Source: CAMQVM01 sp044433365 (GTDB taxonomy: Bacteria > Bacteroidota > Bacteroidia > Bacteroidales > Rikenellaceae). From it: a stretch of 21,952 bases of DNA. Under the pieces are notes generated by a model. The model did no database searches, was not told the origin of the DNA, and saw only the letters and a program-made list of their open reading frames with translations. Positions 15,714-21,952 of this stretch are shown here, piece by piece. Both the position numbers and the translations under genes were made by a program. The DNA is taken from NCBI GenBank assembly GCA_044433365.1, contig JAWXTR010000047.1, positions 1-21,952 of the forward strand. The letters are read 5' to 3'. Positions within the stretch are counted from its first letter, which is position 1. The number at the start of each line of letters is the position of its first letter.

Positions 15714-16730
15714 ATGAAAATAGGAAATATAGAACTTTCAGAAAATCCTCTCTTTTTAGCACCAATGGAGGATGTGACCGATCCATCTTTCCGCTATATG
15801 TGTAAGGAGTTTGGCGCAGATGTGATGTACACCGAATTTATTTCAAGTGATGGGCTTATTCGTGATGCACGTAAAAGTCTGGCGAAACTTGATATATTTG
15901 ACTACGAACGTCCTATAGGCATTCAAATATATGGTAGTGAGATTGAGCCAATGGTAGAGGCAGCAAAAATTGCAGCTGCTGCATCGCCAGAGATGGTCGA
16001 CATCAATTTTGGTTGCCCAGTAAGGAAAATTGCAGGACGAGGTGCTGGTAGTGGCATGATGAAAGATGTTGATAAAATGGTGGAGATGACTCGTCGAATT
16101 GTCGAGAGCGTTAGCTTGCCTGTAACTGTAAAAACTCGTTTAGGTTGGGATGAGGATAGCAAAAATATTCATGAAATTGCTCTTCGACTGCAAGATGTAG
16201 GAATTGCTGCACTCACAATACATGGTCGTACACGTGCTCAACTATATAAAGGAGAGGCAGATTGGACACTTATTGGAGAGATTAAGAACGATAGTCGCAT
16301 TAAAATCCCTATTATTGGCAATGGAGATATCGATTCACCGCAAAAAGCAAAAGAGATGTTTGATAGATATGGAGTGGATGCAATTATGATAGGTCGTGCC
16401 ACTTACGGTAGACCGTGGATTTTTCAGGAGATTAAACATTATCTTTCAACAGGTGAAATCCTTGCCCAGCCATCTACTATTGAGAGAGTCGAGATAGCAA
16501 AACGCCACCTTAAACGCTCAATTGAAATTAAGGGTGAAGTTGTTGGTATTTTGGAAATGCGTCGTCATCTGAGCACCTATTTTAAGGGGTTGCCATCATT
16601 TAAAGAGACTCGTTTAAAGCTAGTTACCTCTAAAGAGAGCGAAGAACTTTTCGAACTTTTAGATTATGTTGCAGAGCGTTGGGGTAAACACGATTTGACA
16701 GCTATTGTTCCAGAAAAAATTTGGGAGTAA
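15714..16730 (+). CDS. dusB: tRNA-dihydrouridine synthase, DusB type
   Basis: This is an FMN enzyme that reduces specific uridines in tRNA to dihydrouridine with NAD(P)H, in the cytoplasm. The 338-residue protein has the TIM-barrel start FLAPMEDVTDPSFR (FMN binding). The catalytic Cys101 is in VDINFGCPVRKIAGRGAGSG. The motif LTIHGRTRAQLYKGEADW and the phosphate loop IIGNGDIDS followed by IMIGRATYGRPW are also present. A short helical C-terminal domain follows (from about 245). This pattern fits the bacterial DusB group, but the exact target uridine cannot be read from sequence. It is monocistronic by context, with pckA divergent upstream and rfbB convergent downstream across a family II palindrome. 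Confidence 0.95.
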   Translation: MKIGNIELSENPLFLAPMEDVTDPSFRYMCKEFGADVMYTEFISSDGLIRDARKSLAKLDIFDYERPIGIQIYGSEIEPMVEAAKIAAAASPEMVDINFGCPVRKIAGRGAGSGMMKDVDKMVEMTRRIVESVSLPVTVKTRLGWDEDSKNIHEIALRLQDVGIAALTIHGRTRAQLYKGEADWTLIGEIKNDSRIKIPIIGNGDIDSPQKAKEMFDRYGVDAIMIGRATYGRPWIFQEIKHYLSTGEILAQPSTIERVEIAKRHLKRSIEIKGEVVGILEMRRHLSTYFKGLPSFKETRLKLVTSKESEELFELLDYVAERWGKHDLTAIVPEKIWE

Positions 16731-16783
16731 GTTTTTCAAACCTTTATTGGTATTACATGTAAATTAGTTTGATAGTAGGTTTA

Positions 16784-16880
16784 AGGATGATCCAAAAGCT
16801 CTCTTTTTATACAAACAACCCTTGCCATAAGCTCTGTGACAAGGGTTGTTTGTATATTTTAAGGGCTTTTGAGTCACCCT
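16784..16880. repeat. Nested palindrome, family II, copy B
   Basis: The outer arms (16784-16799 and 16865-16880) match at 13 of 16 positions. The inner stem is perfect over 16 bp (16809-16824 with 16840-16855) and is followed by TATTTT, so on the plus strand it should work as a dusB terminator. The core AACAACCCTTGCC and AGCTCTGTGA is shared with copy A at 13482. It lies between the convergent dusB and rfbB. Confidence 0.85.
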
Positions 16881-16896
16881 CTTTAAGAAGCTCCTT

Positions 16897-17967
16897 TTAA
16901 CGATTTGAGTACATTGCGTTGTAGTACTGCTCATATTGTCCAGAGGTAATATTCTCTACCCACTCCTGATTTTCAATATACCATTTTACGGTCTTTTCGA
17001 TTCCCTCTTCAAATTGGAGTGATGGCTCCCATCCTAGCTCGTTTTTTAGCTTTGACGAGTCGATTGCATAGCGTAAATCGTGACCTGCTCTATCGGTTAC
17101 ATAGCTTATTAAATCGAGGGAGTGACCTTCTGGATTTCCTAGCTCCTTATCTACGGTTTTAATAATCACTTTTATTAAATCAATATTTCGCCACTCATTA
17201 AATCCACCAATATTATAGGTATCAGCAATTTTTCCCTTATGGAAAATCAAATCTATAGCCCTAGCGTGATCCTCTACGTAGAGCCAATCTCTAACATTTT
17301 CGCCTTTTCCGTAAACTGGCAGAGCTTTTCGGTTTCGGATATTATTTATAAAAAGCGGAATTAGTTTTTCGGGAAATTGAAAAGGTCCGTAGTTGTTTGA
17401 GCAGTTTGTAACAATAGTCGGCATTTTGTAGGTGTCGTAGAATGCACGCACAAAGTGGTCTGACGATGCTTTTGATGCTGAATATGGAGAGTGTGGATTG
17501 TAGCTGGTCGACTCTGTAAAAAGTGTGTCGTCCATCTCCAATGCACCATAGACTTCGTCGGTAGAGATGTGATAGAATAGTTTTCCATCATATTTTTCAT
17601 CTTTCGACTCCCAATATAGCCTTGCAGCTTGTAGCAGTGAGAGTGTGCCCATAACATTTGTTTGAGCAAACGTAAAAGGATCTTTTATCGACCTATCTAC
17701 ATGGCTTTCAGCAGCTAAATGGATTATAGAATCAATATTATGCTCTTCTAAAACTTTAGAAATAAGCTCGAAATCGCAAATATCGCCCTTTATAAAGTGA
17801 TAATTAGGTTGGTTTTCTATATCCTTTAGATTTTCTAAATTTCCAGCGTAGGTAAGTGCATCAATATTTATGATATTGTAGTCGGGGTAGCACGTTACAA
17901 ACCTGCGTACTACGTGCGAACCAATAAATCCTGCACCTCCTGTAATTAAAATATTTTTTTTAGTCAT
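16897..17967 (-). CDS. rfbB: dTDP-glucose 4,6-dehydratase RfbB
   Basis: RfbB oxidises and dehydrates dTDP-glucose to dTDP-4-keto-6-deoxyglucose, the branch point to L-rhamnose and other deoxysugars of surface polysaccharides. The 356-residue product is a short-chain dehydrogenase with the NAD loop TGGAGFIGSHVVRRF (residues 9-23). The active-site segment STDEVYG carries Thr, Asp and Glu, and YSASKASSDHFVRAF supplies the catalytic Tyr and Lys. The substrate-binding NNYGPFQFPEKLIPL and the late GGFNEWRN are also present. It is the last gene of the rfbA-rfbC-rfbB cluster, 20 bp after rfbC. The usual rfbD gene is not between them. Confidence 0.97.
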   Translation of the reverse strand: MTKKNILITGGAGFIGSHVVRRFVTCYPDYNIINIDALTYAGNLENLKDIENQPNYHFIKGDICDFELISKVLEEHNIDSIIHLAAESHVDRSIKDPFTFAQTNVMGTLSLLQAARLYWESKDEKYDGKLFYHISTDEVYGALEMDDTLFTESTSYNPHSPYSASKASSDHFVRAFYDTYKMPTIVTNCSNNYGPFQFPEKLIPLFINNIRNRKALPVYGKGENVRDWLYVEDHARAIDLIFHKGKIADTYNIGGFNEWRNIDLIKVIIKTVDKELGNPEGHSLDLISYVTDRAGHDLRYAIDSSKLKNELGWEPSLQFEEGIEKTVKWYIENQEWVENITSGQYEQYYNAMYSNR

Positions 17968-17987
17968 AAGATAGTTTTAAGATGAGT

Positions 17988-18524
17988 TTACAACTCATTA
18001 AGCGGCAATCCTTTTAAATCTTTTTCCGAGAATATTAGACTCTCTTTAGGTAGTTGCCAATCTATATTTAAATCTTTGTCGTTCCAAATCAGAGTTGCTT
18101 CGCTTTGAGGATTGTAGTAGTTATCGCACTTATATTGAAGCACCGCTTCGTCAGAAAGCACCACAAAACCGTGAGCTAAACCACGAGGAATAAATAGTTG
18201 TCGATTATTTTCAGCTGTTAGCTCAACCACAATATGTTTTCCGTATGTTGGCGACTCCCTACGAATATCTACCGCCACATCTAGCACCCTTCCAGTTGTT
18301 ACTCTTACCAATTTTGCCTGAGAATAGGGTGCTTTTTGGAGGTGTAATCCTCTAAGAACTCCATAGCTAGATTTTGATTGATTTTCTTGAACGAAAGTTG
18401 TGTCACACACATTCTCGTTAAACCATCTTTGTGAAAAAGACTCATAAAAATAGCCTCTATTGTCGCCAAAAATCGTTGGTTCTATAATTACGACCCCCTC
18501 TATATTGGTTTTTATCGCTTCCAT
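17988..18524 (-). CDS. rfbC: dTDP-4-dehydrorhamnose 3,5-epimerase RfbC
   Basis: RfbC epimerises C3 and C5 of dTDP-4-keto-6-deoxyglucose, in the cytoplasm. I place the start at the ATG of MEAIKTNIEGVVIIEPTIFGDNRGYF, giving 178 residues, the usual family size, with the start one base after the rfbA stop codon. An in-frame ATG 33 bp upstream would overlap rfbA and add 11 unusual residues. The cupin fold is shown by FGDNRGYFYESF, FVQENQSKSSYGVLRGLHLQ (catalytic His in the GLHLQ segment), VLDVAVDIRRESPTYGKHIVVEL, FIPRGLAHGFVVLSDEA and LQYKCDNYYNP. It is translationally linked to rfbA. Confidence 0.96.
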   Translation of the reverse strand: MEAIKTNIEGVVIIEPTIFGDNRGYFYESFSQRWFNENVCDTTFVQENQSKSSYGVLRGLHLQKAPYSQAKLVRVTTGRVLDVAVDIRRESPTYGKHIVVELTAENNRQLFIPRGLAHGFVVLSDEAVLQYKCDNYYNPQSEATLIWNDKDLNIDWQLPKESLIFSEKDLKGLPLNEL

Positions 18525-18525
18525 A

Positions 18526-19425
18526 TTAATCTTCAACTCTTTTTTTGTTATTATCACTTACCATCTTTAGTAGATATTTGCCATACTGATTTTTAGCCAT
18601 AGGAGTGGCAATTTCCACCATTTTTTCGTCGTCTATCCATCCTCTTTCGTAAGCAATAGCCTCAAGAGCGGCTATTTTTAAGCCTTGTCGCTTTTCGATA
18701 ACCTCAACAAAAGTGGATGCTTCGGATAGAGAGTCGTGAGTGCCTGTATCGAGCCATGCAAAACCACGTCCAAGGGTTTCGACCATCAAATTTTGATTAT
18801 CTAAGTAGCATTGATTTACAGAGGTTATCTCTAACTCACCTCTCCATGAGGGTTTTATCTCTTTTGCAATCTGCACAACACTATTTGGGTAGAAATATAG
18901 CCCAACGACTGCATAGTTTGATTTTGGTTCTTTAGGCTTCTCCTCTATTGATATGCTTTTGCCTTGAGAGTCAAATTCAACTACACCATAACGCTCTGGC
19001 TCTGCCACCCAATAGCCGAAAATAGTAGCTGTATCGTCGTTTTCAGCCCTTTGAGCCGCTGAGTAGAGCATTTGAGAAAATCTACTTCCGTGAAAAATAT
19101 TGTCGCCTAAAATTAGCGCAACGCTATCATCGCCAATAAATTTTTCTCCAATAATAAAGGCTTGAGCCAAGCCATCTGGCGAGGGTTGCTCAGCATATTC
19201 AAACGTTACTCCAAAATCTGAACCATCGCCAAGTAATCGGCGAAAAGCTGGTAAATCTTGAGGAGTTGAGATAATTAAAATCTCTCTAATTCCTGCCAAC
19301 ATTAGCACAGAAATAGGATAATATACCATTGGTTTGTCGTATATTGGAAGTAGCTGCTTTGATACGCCTTTTGTAATTGGATAGAGCCTTGTGCCTGAGC
19401 CACCTGCTAATACTATGCCTTTCAT
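18526..19425 (-). CDS. rfbA: Glucose-1-phosphate thymidylyltransferase RfbA
   Basis: RfbA joins glucose 1-phosphate and dTTP into dTDP-glucose, the first step of the dTDP-deoxysugar route. The 299-residue protein has the nucleotidyltransferase signature MKGIVLAGGSGTRLYPITKGVSKQLLPIYDKPMVYYP at its N-terminus. Also present are EYAEQPSPDGLAQAF, the metal-binding LGDNIFHG, EEKPKEPKSNYAVVGLYFY, and RGFAWLDTGTHDSL near residue 220. It is normally a tetramer inhibited by the end product dTDP-rhamnose. It is the first gene of the cluster. The 96 bp upstream hold a family III repeat and no convincing TAnnTTTG box. Confidence 0.97.
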   Translation of the reverse strand: MKGIVLAGGSGTRLYPITKGVSKQLLPIYDKPMVYYPISVLMLAGIREILIISTPQDLPAFRRLLGDGSDFGVTFEYAEQPSPDGLAQAFIIGEKFIGDDSVALILGDNIFHGSRFSQMLYSAAQRAENDDTATIFGYWVAEPERYGVVEFDSQGKSISIEEKPKEPKSNYAVVGLYFYPNSVVQIAKEIKPSWRGELEITSVNQCYLDNQNLMVETLGRGFAWLDTGTHDSLSEASTFVEVIEKRQGLKIAALEAIAYERGWIDDEKMVEIATPMAKNQYGKYLLKMVSDNNKKRVED

Positions 19426-19448
19426 AAAAAAAATAATTATTAATGTAA

Positions 19449-19481
19449 GGGGAGTTCTAATAATTGGTTTTAGAAGTGCCC
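19449..19481. repeat. Family III repeat upstream of rfbA
   Basis: GGGGAGTTCTAATA (19449-19462) faces TTTTAGAAGTGCCC (19468-19481), an inverted repeat with a few mismatches and a 5-nt loop. It lies between the end of the GYF_2/CD225 gene and the rfbA start on the minus strand, where it could separate the two transcription units. Confidence 0.65.
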
Positions 19482-19521
19482 GTATATATGTTAGACAGAA
19501 AAGAAAAAATTTCTGAGTTTA

Positions 19522-20097
19522 CTACAAATATTCAGAAAATGCAACAAACGTATTTCCTGCTATTATTAAAAAGAATACAAACAAAATAGGTAGTGCAATA
19601 ATAATTATCGCAGCTATTTTTACGAGCAATCCAGCTTTTTTCGATAGTGCCCTAGCCTCATTATACTCTTTTTGCCTCCACTTAGAATCGCTCTGTAGTG
19701 CAAATATAAGAGCTATAAGTCCCATTGGAAGGAAAAATATTGATATTATTACCGACTCTATAATCCAACGTTTAGGACGCTCGATTATTATCACCTCTCT
19801 CTCCTTTTCTCTATCTTTATAGCTATACTCTCCGCTACTAATTTTATCATATAGTGAAGAGAATTGTTCTGCCTCTTTTTGAGGTGTTGGTGGTGGAGTT
19901 AAAGCTCCATTATCTTTTGTTGTTTTCGGATTTAAAATTTCGTTGATCTCCTCAATAAATCCAGCTTGTTGCCAATCTGTAAGCTGCTCATGCCATACCA
20001 ATGTTTCGCTCAAAATTCCCTCTTTTATAAGGAGTTCTAACGTGTATGGACCCTTTTGTTGACCACTCGAATCTATATAGAAATAGTAACGTACCAT
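19522..20097 (-). CDS. GYF_2 domain and CD225/dispanin-like membrane protein
   Basis: The protein has 191 residues and two recognisable parts. Residues 4-50 (YYFYIDSSGQQKGPYTLELLIKEG, then LVWHEQLTDWQQAGFI) match the GYF_2 (DUF4339) domain, a probable peptide-binding module. A Pro-rich linker with TPPPTP follows, then charged sequence. From about residue 107 (PKRWIIESVIISIFFLPMGLIALIFALQSDSKWRQKEYNEARALSKKAG) it matches the CD225/dispanin pattern of two membrane helices flanking a conserved loop. The second helix is IAAIIIIALPILFVFFLIIAG. The GYF domain should be cytosolic. The pairing is common in Bacteroidota, but its function is not established. It is a separate unit from rfbA downstream. 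Confidence 0.85.
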   Translation of the reverse strand: MVRYYFYIDSSGQQKGPYTLELLIKEGILSETLVWHEQLTDWQQAGFIEEINEILNPKTTKDNGALTPPPTPQKEAEQFSSLYDKISSGEYSYKDREKEREVIIIERPKRWIIESVIISIFFLPMGLIALIFALQSDSKWRQKEYNEARALSKKAGLLVKIAAIIIIALPILFVFFLIIAGNTFVAFSEYL

Positions 20098-20152
20098 AAA
20101 CCAAGGTAATTAATGCTAATAAAGGTTTGAAATTTATGAGGAATTTCTCAAT

Positions 20153-20319
20153 TAAGTAGGGTAAAATAATTATTGGTGTATTTTTAATAGTGCTATTGGA
20201 GATGAGATTTTTTGCTATTGAATCGAAAATATAGTGGTTCTATATTGAGATTTAATAGTGAAAAATATCGCTCCAAGAGTGCTATTAAGAATATGGCAAT
20301 AATTGTTTTACACTACTTA
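20153..20319 (+). repeat. 167-bp hairpin element, family I, copy 2
   Basis: It differs from 7438-7604 at one base and lies in the same orientation, between the divergent GYF_2/CD225 and radC genes. By hand alignment of the sequence with its own reverse complement, arms of about 80 nt pair with two single-base bulges and a TGGTT loop. I count nine pairs that are G-U on the plus-strand RNA, about eight true mismatches and no A-C pair. T at 20188 completes a pair that is lost in copy 1. Both ends are TA. There is no open reading frame. Confidence 0.9.
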
Positions 20320-20325
20320 TACCTA

Positions 20326-20333
20326 CAAATTTA
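20326..20333 (-). promoter_or_regulatory. Possible promoter -7 box for the GYF_2/CD225 gene
   Basis: The minus strand reads TAAATTTG, matching TAnnTTTG, but it lies 229 bp upstream of the gene. Transcription from here would cross the whole family I element on the minus strand. No clear -33 box is present. Confidence 0.3.
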
Positions 20334-20365
20334 TAAAAAATATTCATTATCTCAAAAAAAAAGAG

Positions 20366-20373
20366 TAATTTTG
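20366..20373 (+). promoter_or_regulatory. Promoter -7 box for radC
   Basis: TAATTTTG matches TAnnTTTG 58 bp before the radC ATG, giving a predicted start near 20380 and a leader of about 50 nt. The -33 element is weak. Confidence 0.45.
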
Positions 20374-20430
20374 TAGGGAGAGAGCCTATAGGTGTGAGTA
20401 AGTGGTCGGTGTGAATTTAAAATTATATTG

Positions 20431-21102
20431 ATGGATACAATTGATAAAAAAAGACTTATTACAGATAAGATAAAATTTGGTGGAGTGGCTACTCTAAATG
20501 ATAGTGAGCTGCTGACGATAGCATTAAATCTAACCAATAGCCAATTAGAACCACCACAATCGCTTCCTACGCAGCTGCTTTCGGTCAGCGGAGGTGATCT
20601 AACCCCTATTTTTTCGGCATCATATTCAGCTCTTATTAAAATTTATGGTTTATCACCAAAGAATGCTGCTCAAATTTTGTCTATAGCCCAGATAGCACGA
20701 CGTGTAAAGATTAGTAGTGATAGCTCTATCGAAACGATAAAGAATAGTAGCGATATTGCAGAGCTTTTTCATAACCAATTTACAACTTCGCTTGGAGAGG
20801 AGTTTTGGGTGGTATATCTAAATAACGGAAACCGCATAATTGAGAAGAGAAAAGCATCGGACGGGCAGTCGATGGCAGTGGCAGTGGATGTAAAGCTGAT
20901 TATTCGACATGCTCTAAATATATTAGCCTCAAAAATTATAGTTGTCCACAATCACCCCTCAAACGATACAACCCCAAGCAGCGAAGATATTGAAATCACA
21001 AACAAATTAGAAAAGGCAGCAGCCTACTTCGATATAAAACTTCTCGACCACCTAATAATTAGCAATAATGGTGAAAGTTATTATAGCTTTAGTGATAATT
21101 AA
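20431..21102 (+). CDS. radC: RadC family JAB domain protein
   Basis: This is a 223-residue RadC-like protein. I start at ATG 20431 (MDTIDKKRLITD) rather than the TTG just before it. The N-terminal part (to about 90) is a helical UPF0758/HhH-type region with LNDSELLTIALN and YGLSPKNAAQILSIAQIARR. The C-terminal JAB/MPN domain has the full zinc-binding motif His173-Asn-His175-Pro-Ser with Asp186 ten residues after the second His. The true activity of RadC is unsettled: the original link to DNA repair has been questioned, and members often occur near mobile elements. It is followed by the 197-bp palindromic tandem units. The N-terminal region is more diverged from typical RadC than the JAB domain. 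Confidence 0.9.
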   Translation: MDTIDKKRLITDKIKFGGVATLNDSELLTIALNLTNSQLEPPQSLPTQLLSVSGGDLTPIFSASYSALIKIYGLSPKNAAQILSIAQIARRVKISSDSSIETIKNSSDIAELFHNQFTTSLGEEFWVVYLNNGNRIIEKRKASDGQSMAVAVDVKLIIRHALNILASKIIVVHNHPSNDTTPSSEDIEITNKLEKAAAYFDIKLLDHLIISNNGESYYSFSDN

Positions 21103-21135
21103 GGGGGGTAATGACTGATTATTAAAGTCTGTTGT

Positions 21136-21548
21136 TATGAATTAAAATTAGTGGTTCGGCTGTAGAGACGTAGCCCTGCTACGTCTGGGTTTGGATTTGA
21201 CTTGTCAAATTCAATTTTAGTTGCTTTGGTTGGCTCATTTTGCTTTGCAAAATTCGATTCTTAGACGTAGCAGGGCTACGTCTCTACTGCTGTGTTGTTG
21301 AACCTAGCAATTATGCGTTATGAATTATGCATTATGAATTAAAATTGGTGGTTCGGCTGTAGAGACGTAGCCCTGCTACGTCTGGGTTTGGATTTGACTT
21401 GTCAAATTCAATTTTGGTTGCTTTGGTTGGCTCATTTTGCTTTGCAAAATTCGATTCTTAGACGTAGCAGGGCTACGTCTCTACTGCTGTGTTGTTGAAC
21501 CTAGCAATTATGCATTATGAATTATGCATTATGAATTAAAATTAGTGG
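21136..21548. repeat. Two tandem 197-bp palindromic units plus a 19-bp partial third (REPIN-like)
   Basis: Unit 1 is 21136-21332, unit 2 is 21333-21529 with three substitutions, and 21530-21548 repeats the first 19 bases. Each unit has perfect 25-bp inverted arms (21162-21186 with 21263-21287; 21359-21383 with 21460-21484). Each arm is itself a hairpin, AGACGTAG and CTACGTCT around CCCTG. The spacer holds two more hairpins, TTTGAC-TT-GTCAAA and ATTTTGC-TTT-GCAAAAT. The junctions consist of short ATTATGAATTATGC-like repeats. Two inverted REP-like hairpins around a spacer is the REPIN layout. The 540 bp between radC and the next gene contain this array, a family III repeat and no gene. Confidence 0.92.
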
Positions 21549-21597
21549 CTCTTACCGCCTTTATTTGCAAAATTCAAAGATGAAGTCTTAAAAACGA

Positions 21598-21631
21598 AAA
21601 AGCTACGAAAGTCAGATTTTAGAAGTTCCCT
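21598..21631. repeat. Family III repeat before the partial gene
   Basis: This matches 5284-5317 at 33 of 34 positions, including the core TTTTAGAAGTTCCCT. It ends 13 bp before the ATG at 21645, so it would lie in that gene's mRNA leader. Confidence 0.65.
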
Positions 21632-21644
21632 AAAATCAATAATC

Positions 21645-21952
21645 ATGGGACTTTTTAATAGATACGAAGAAAAACAACTTGCTCGTCAAGAAAGACGTAA
21701 TGAGCGACGTAATGAAGAAAATAAAATCGGTACAGCTTTTACCGTAAATGATGATGCACTAGCAGATAAGATTGATAACATCATCACTAACAATCCGACA
21801 CCTCTATACACAAGTGTATTGGATAGTTCGTCCACTCAAGGTATAAGTACAAAAGTTGTAACAGATTTTGCAAATCAAAATGAAAATAGTATCTTTGCTA
21901 GTGCAACATCTTCGGTACGAGATGAGATAACAAACAATAACCTAGAGCTAGC
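21645..21952 (+). CDS. Partial gene of unknown function, cut by the window edge
   Basis: An open frame starts at ATG 21645 and runs to the end of the window without a stop, 102 complete codons plus two bases. The product starts MGLFNRYEEKQLARQERRNERRNEE, a strongly charged, probably helical segment with no signal peptide. It continues with TAFTVNDDALADKIDNIITNN and then a Ser/Thr/Asn-rich stretch (TSVLDSSSTQGISTKVVTDFANQ). Codon use matches the neighbours, and the frame is long for DNA this AT-rich, which supports a real gene. I recognise no domain. The missing C-terminal part is probably the informative one. Confidence 0.6.
   Translation, partial: MGLFNRYEEKQLARQERRNERRNEENKIGTAFTVNDDALADKIDNIITNNPTPLYTSVLDSSSTQGISTKVVTDFANQNENSIFASATSSVRDEITNNNLEL

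Noticed and set aside
20352..20537. 61-codon minus-strand frame across the radC start
   Set aside because: It overlaps the radC promoter and 5' coding region and has no recognisable features.
21136..21548. CRISPR array
   Set aside because: The repeated unit is 197 bp including its spacer, and the spacers are identical rather than unique. There are no cas genes.

Overview
The window is about 22 kb of AT-rich chromosomal DNA from a member of the Bacteroidota, most likely an anaerobic Bacteroidales species. The evidence is a Bacteroidetes-type YidC of about 600 residues, an acidic protein with five DUF349 repeats, a GYF_2/CD225 membrane protein, an ATP-type PEP carboxykinase, several upstream matches to the Bacteroides -7 promoter box TAnnTTTG, and few purine-rich ribosome-binding sites. 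An oxygen-sensitive glycyl radical enzyme indicates anaerobic life, and its probable substrate (trans-4-hydroxy-L-proline) would fit a gut or host-associated niche. No tRNA, rRNA, CRISPR array, phage gene or transposase gene was seen.

Layout. 1-7255 is on the minus strand: hisA-hisF (overlapping, ending in a heptamer tandem array), yidC, pyrG and a DUF349 protein. 7754-13418 is on the plus strand: a secreted beta-lactamase-fold serine hydrolase, a glycyl radical activase and its glycyl radical enzyme (hypE-hypD type), then two small uncharacterised proteins. pckA (minus) and dusB (plus) follow. 16897-20097 is minus: rfbA-rfbC-rfbB for dTDP-4-keto-6-deoxysugar synthesis, and a GYF_2/CD225 protein. 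radC (plus) is followed by two tandem 197-bp palindromic units and the start of an unrecognised plus-strand gene cut by the window edge.

The core genes are ordinary. The unusual content lies between them: at least four families of palindromic or tandem repeats. (I) A 167-bp element occurs twice, 166/167 identical, and both copies lie between divergent genes. It folds end to end into one hairpin, and every transition-type deviation I found is a G-U wobble on the plus strand. (II) A nested palindrome of about 98 bp occurs twice, each time between convergent genes. (III) A short inverted repeat built on GGGGAGTTCTAAAA lies at many gene borders. (IV) A 197-bp tandem unit has arms that are themselves hairpins, resembling REPIN/REP doublets. 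A (CTCTAAC)9 array also supplies the hisF stop codon. I see no clear new multi-gene system. Family I is the best candidate for something undescribed, as either a non-autonomous mobile element or a structured RNA.
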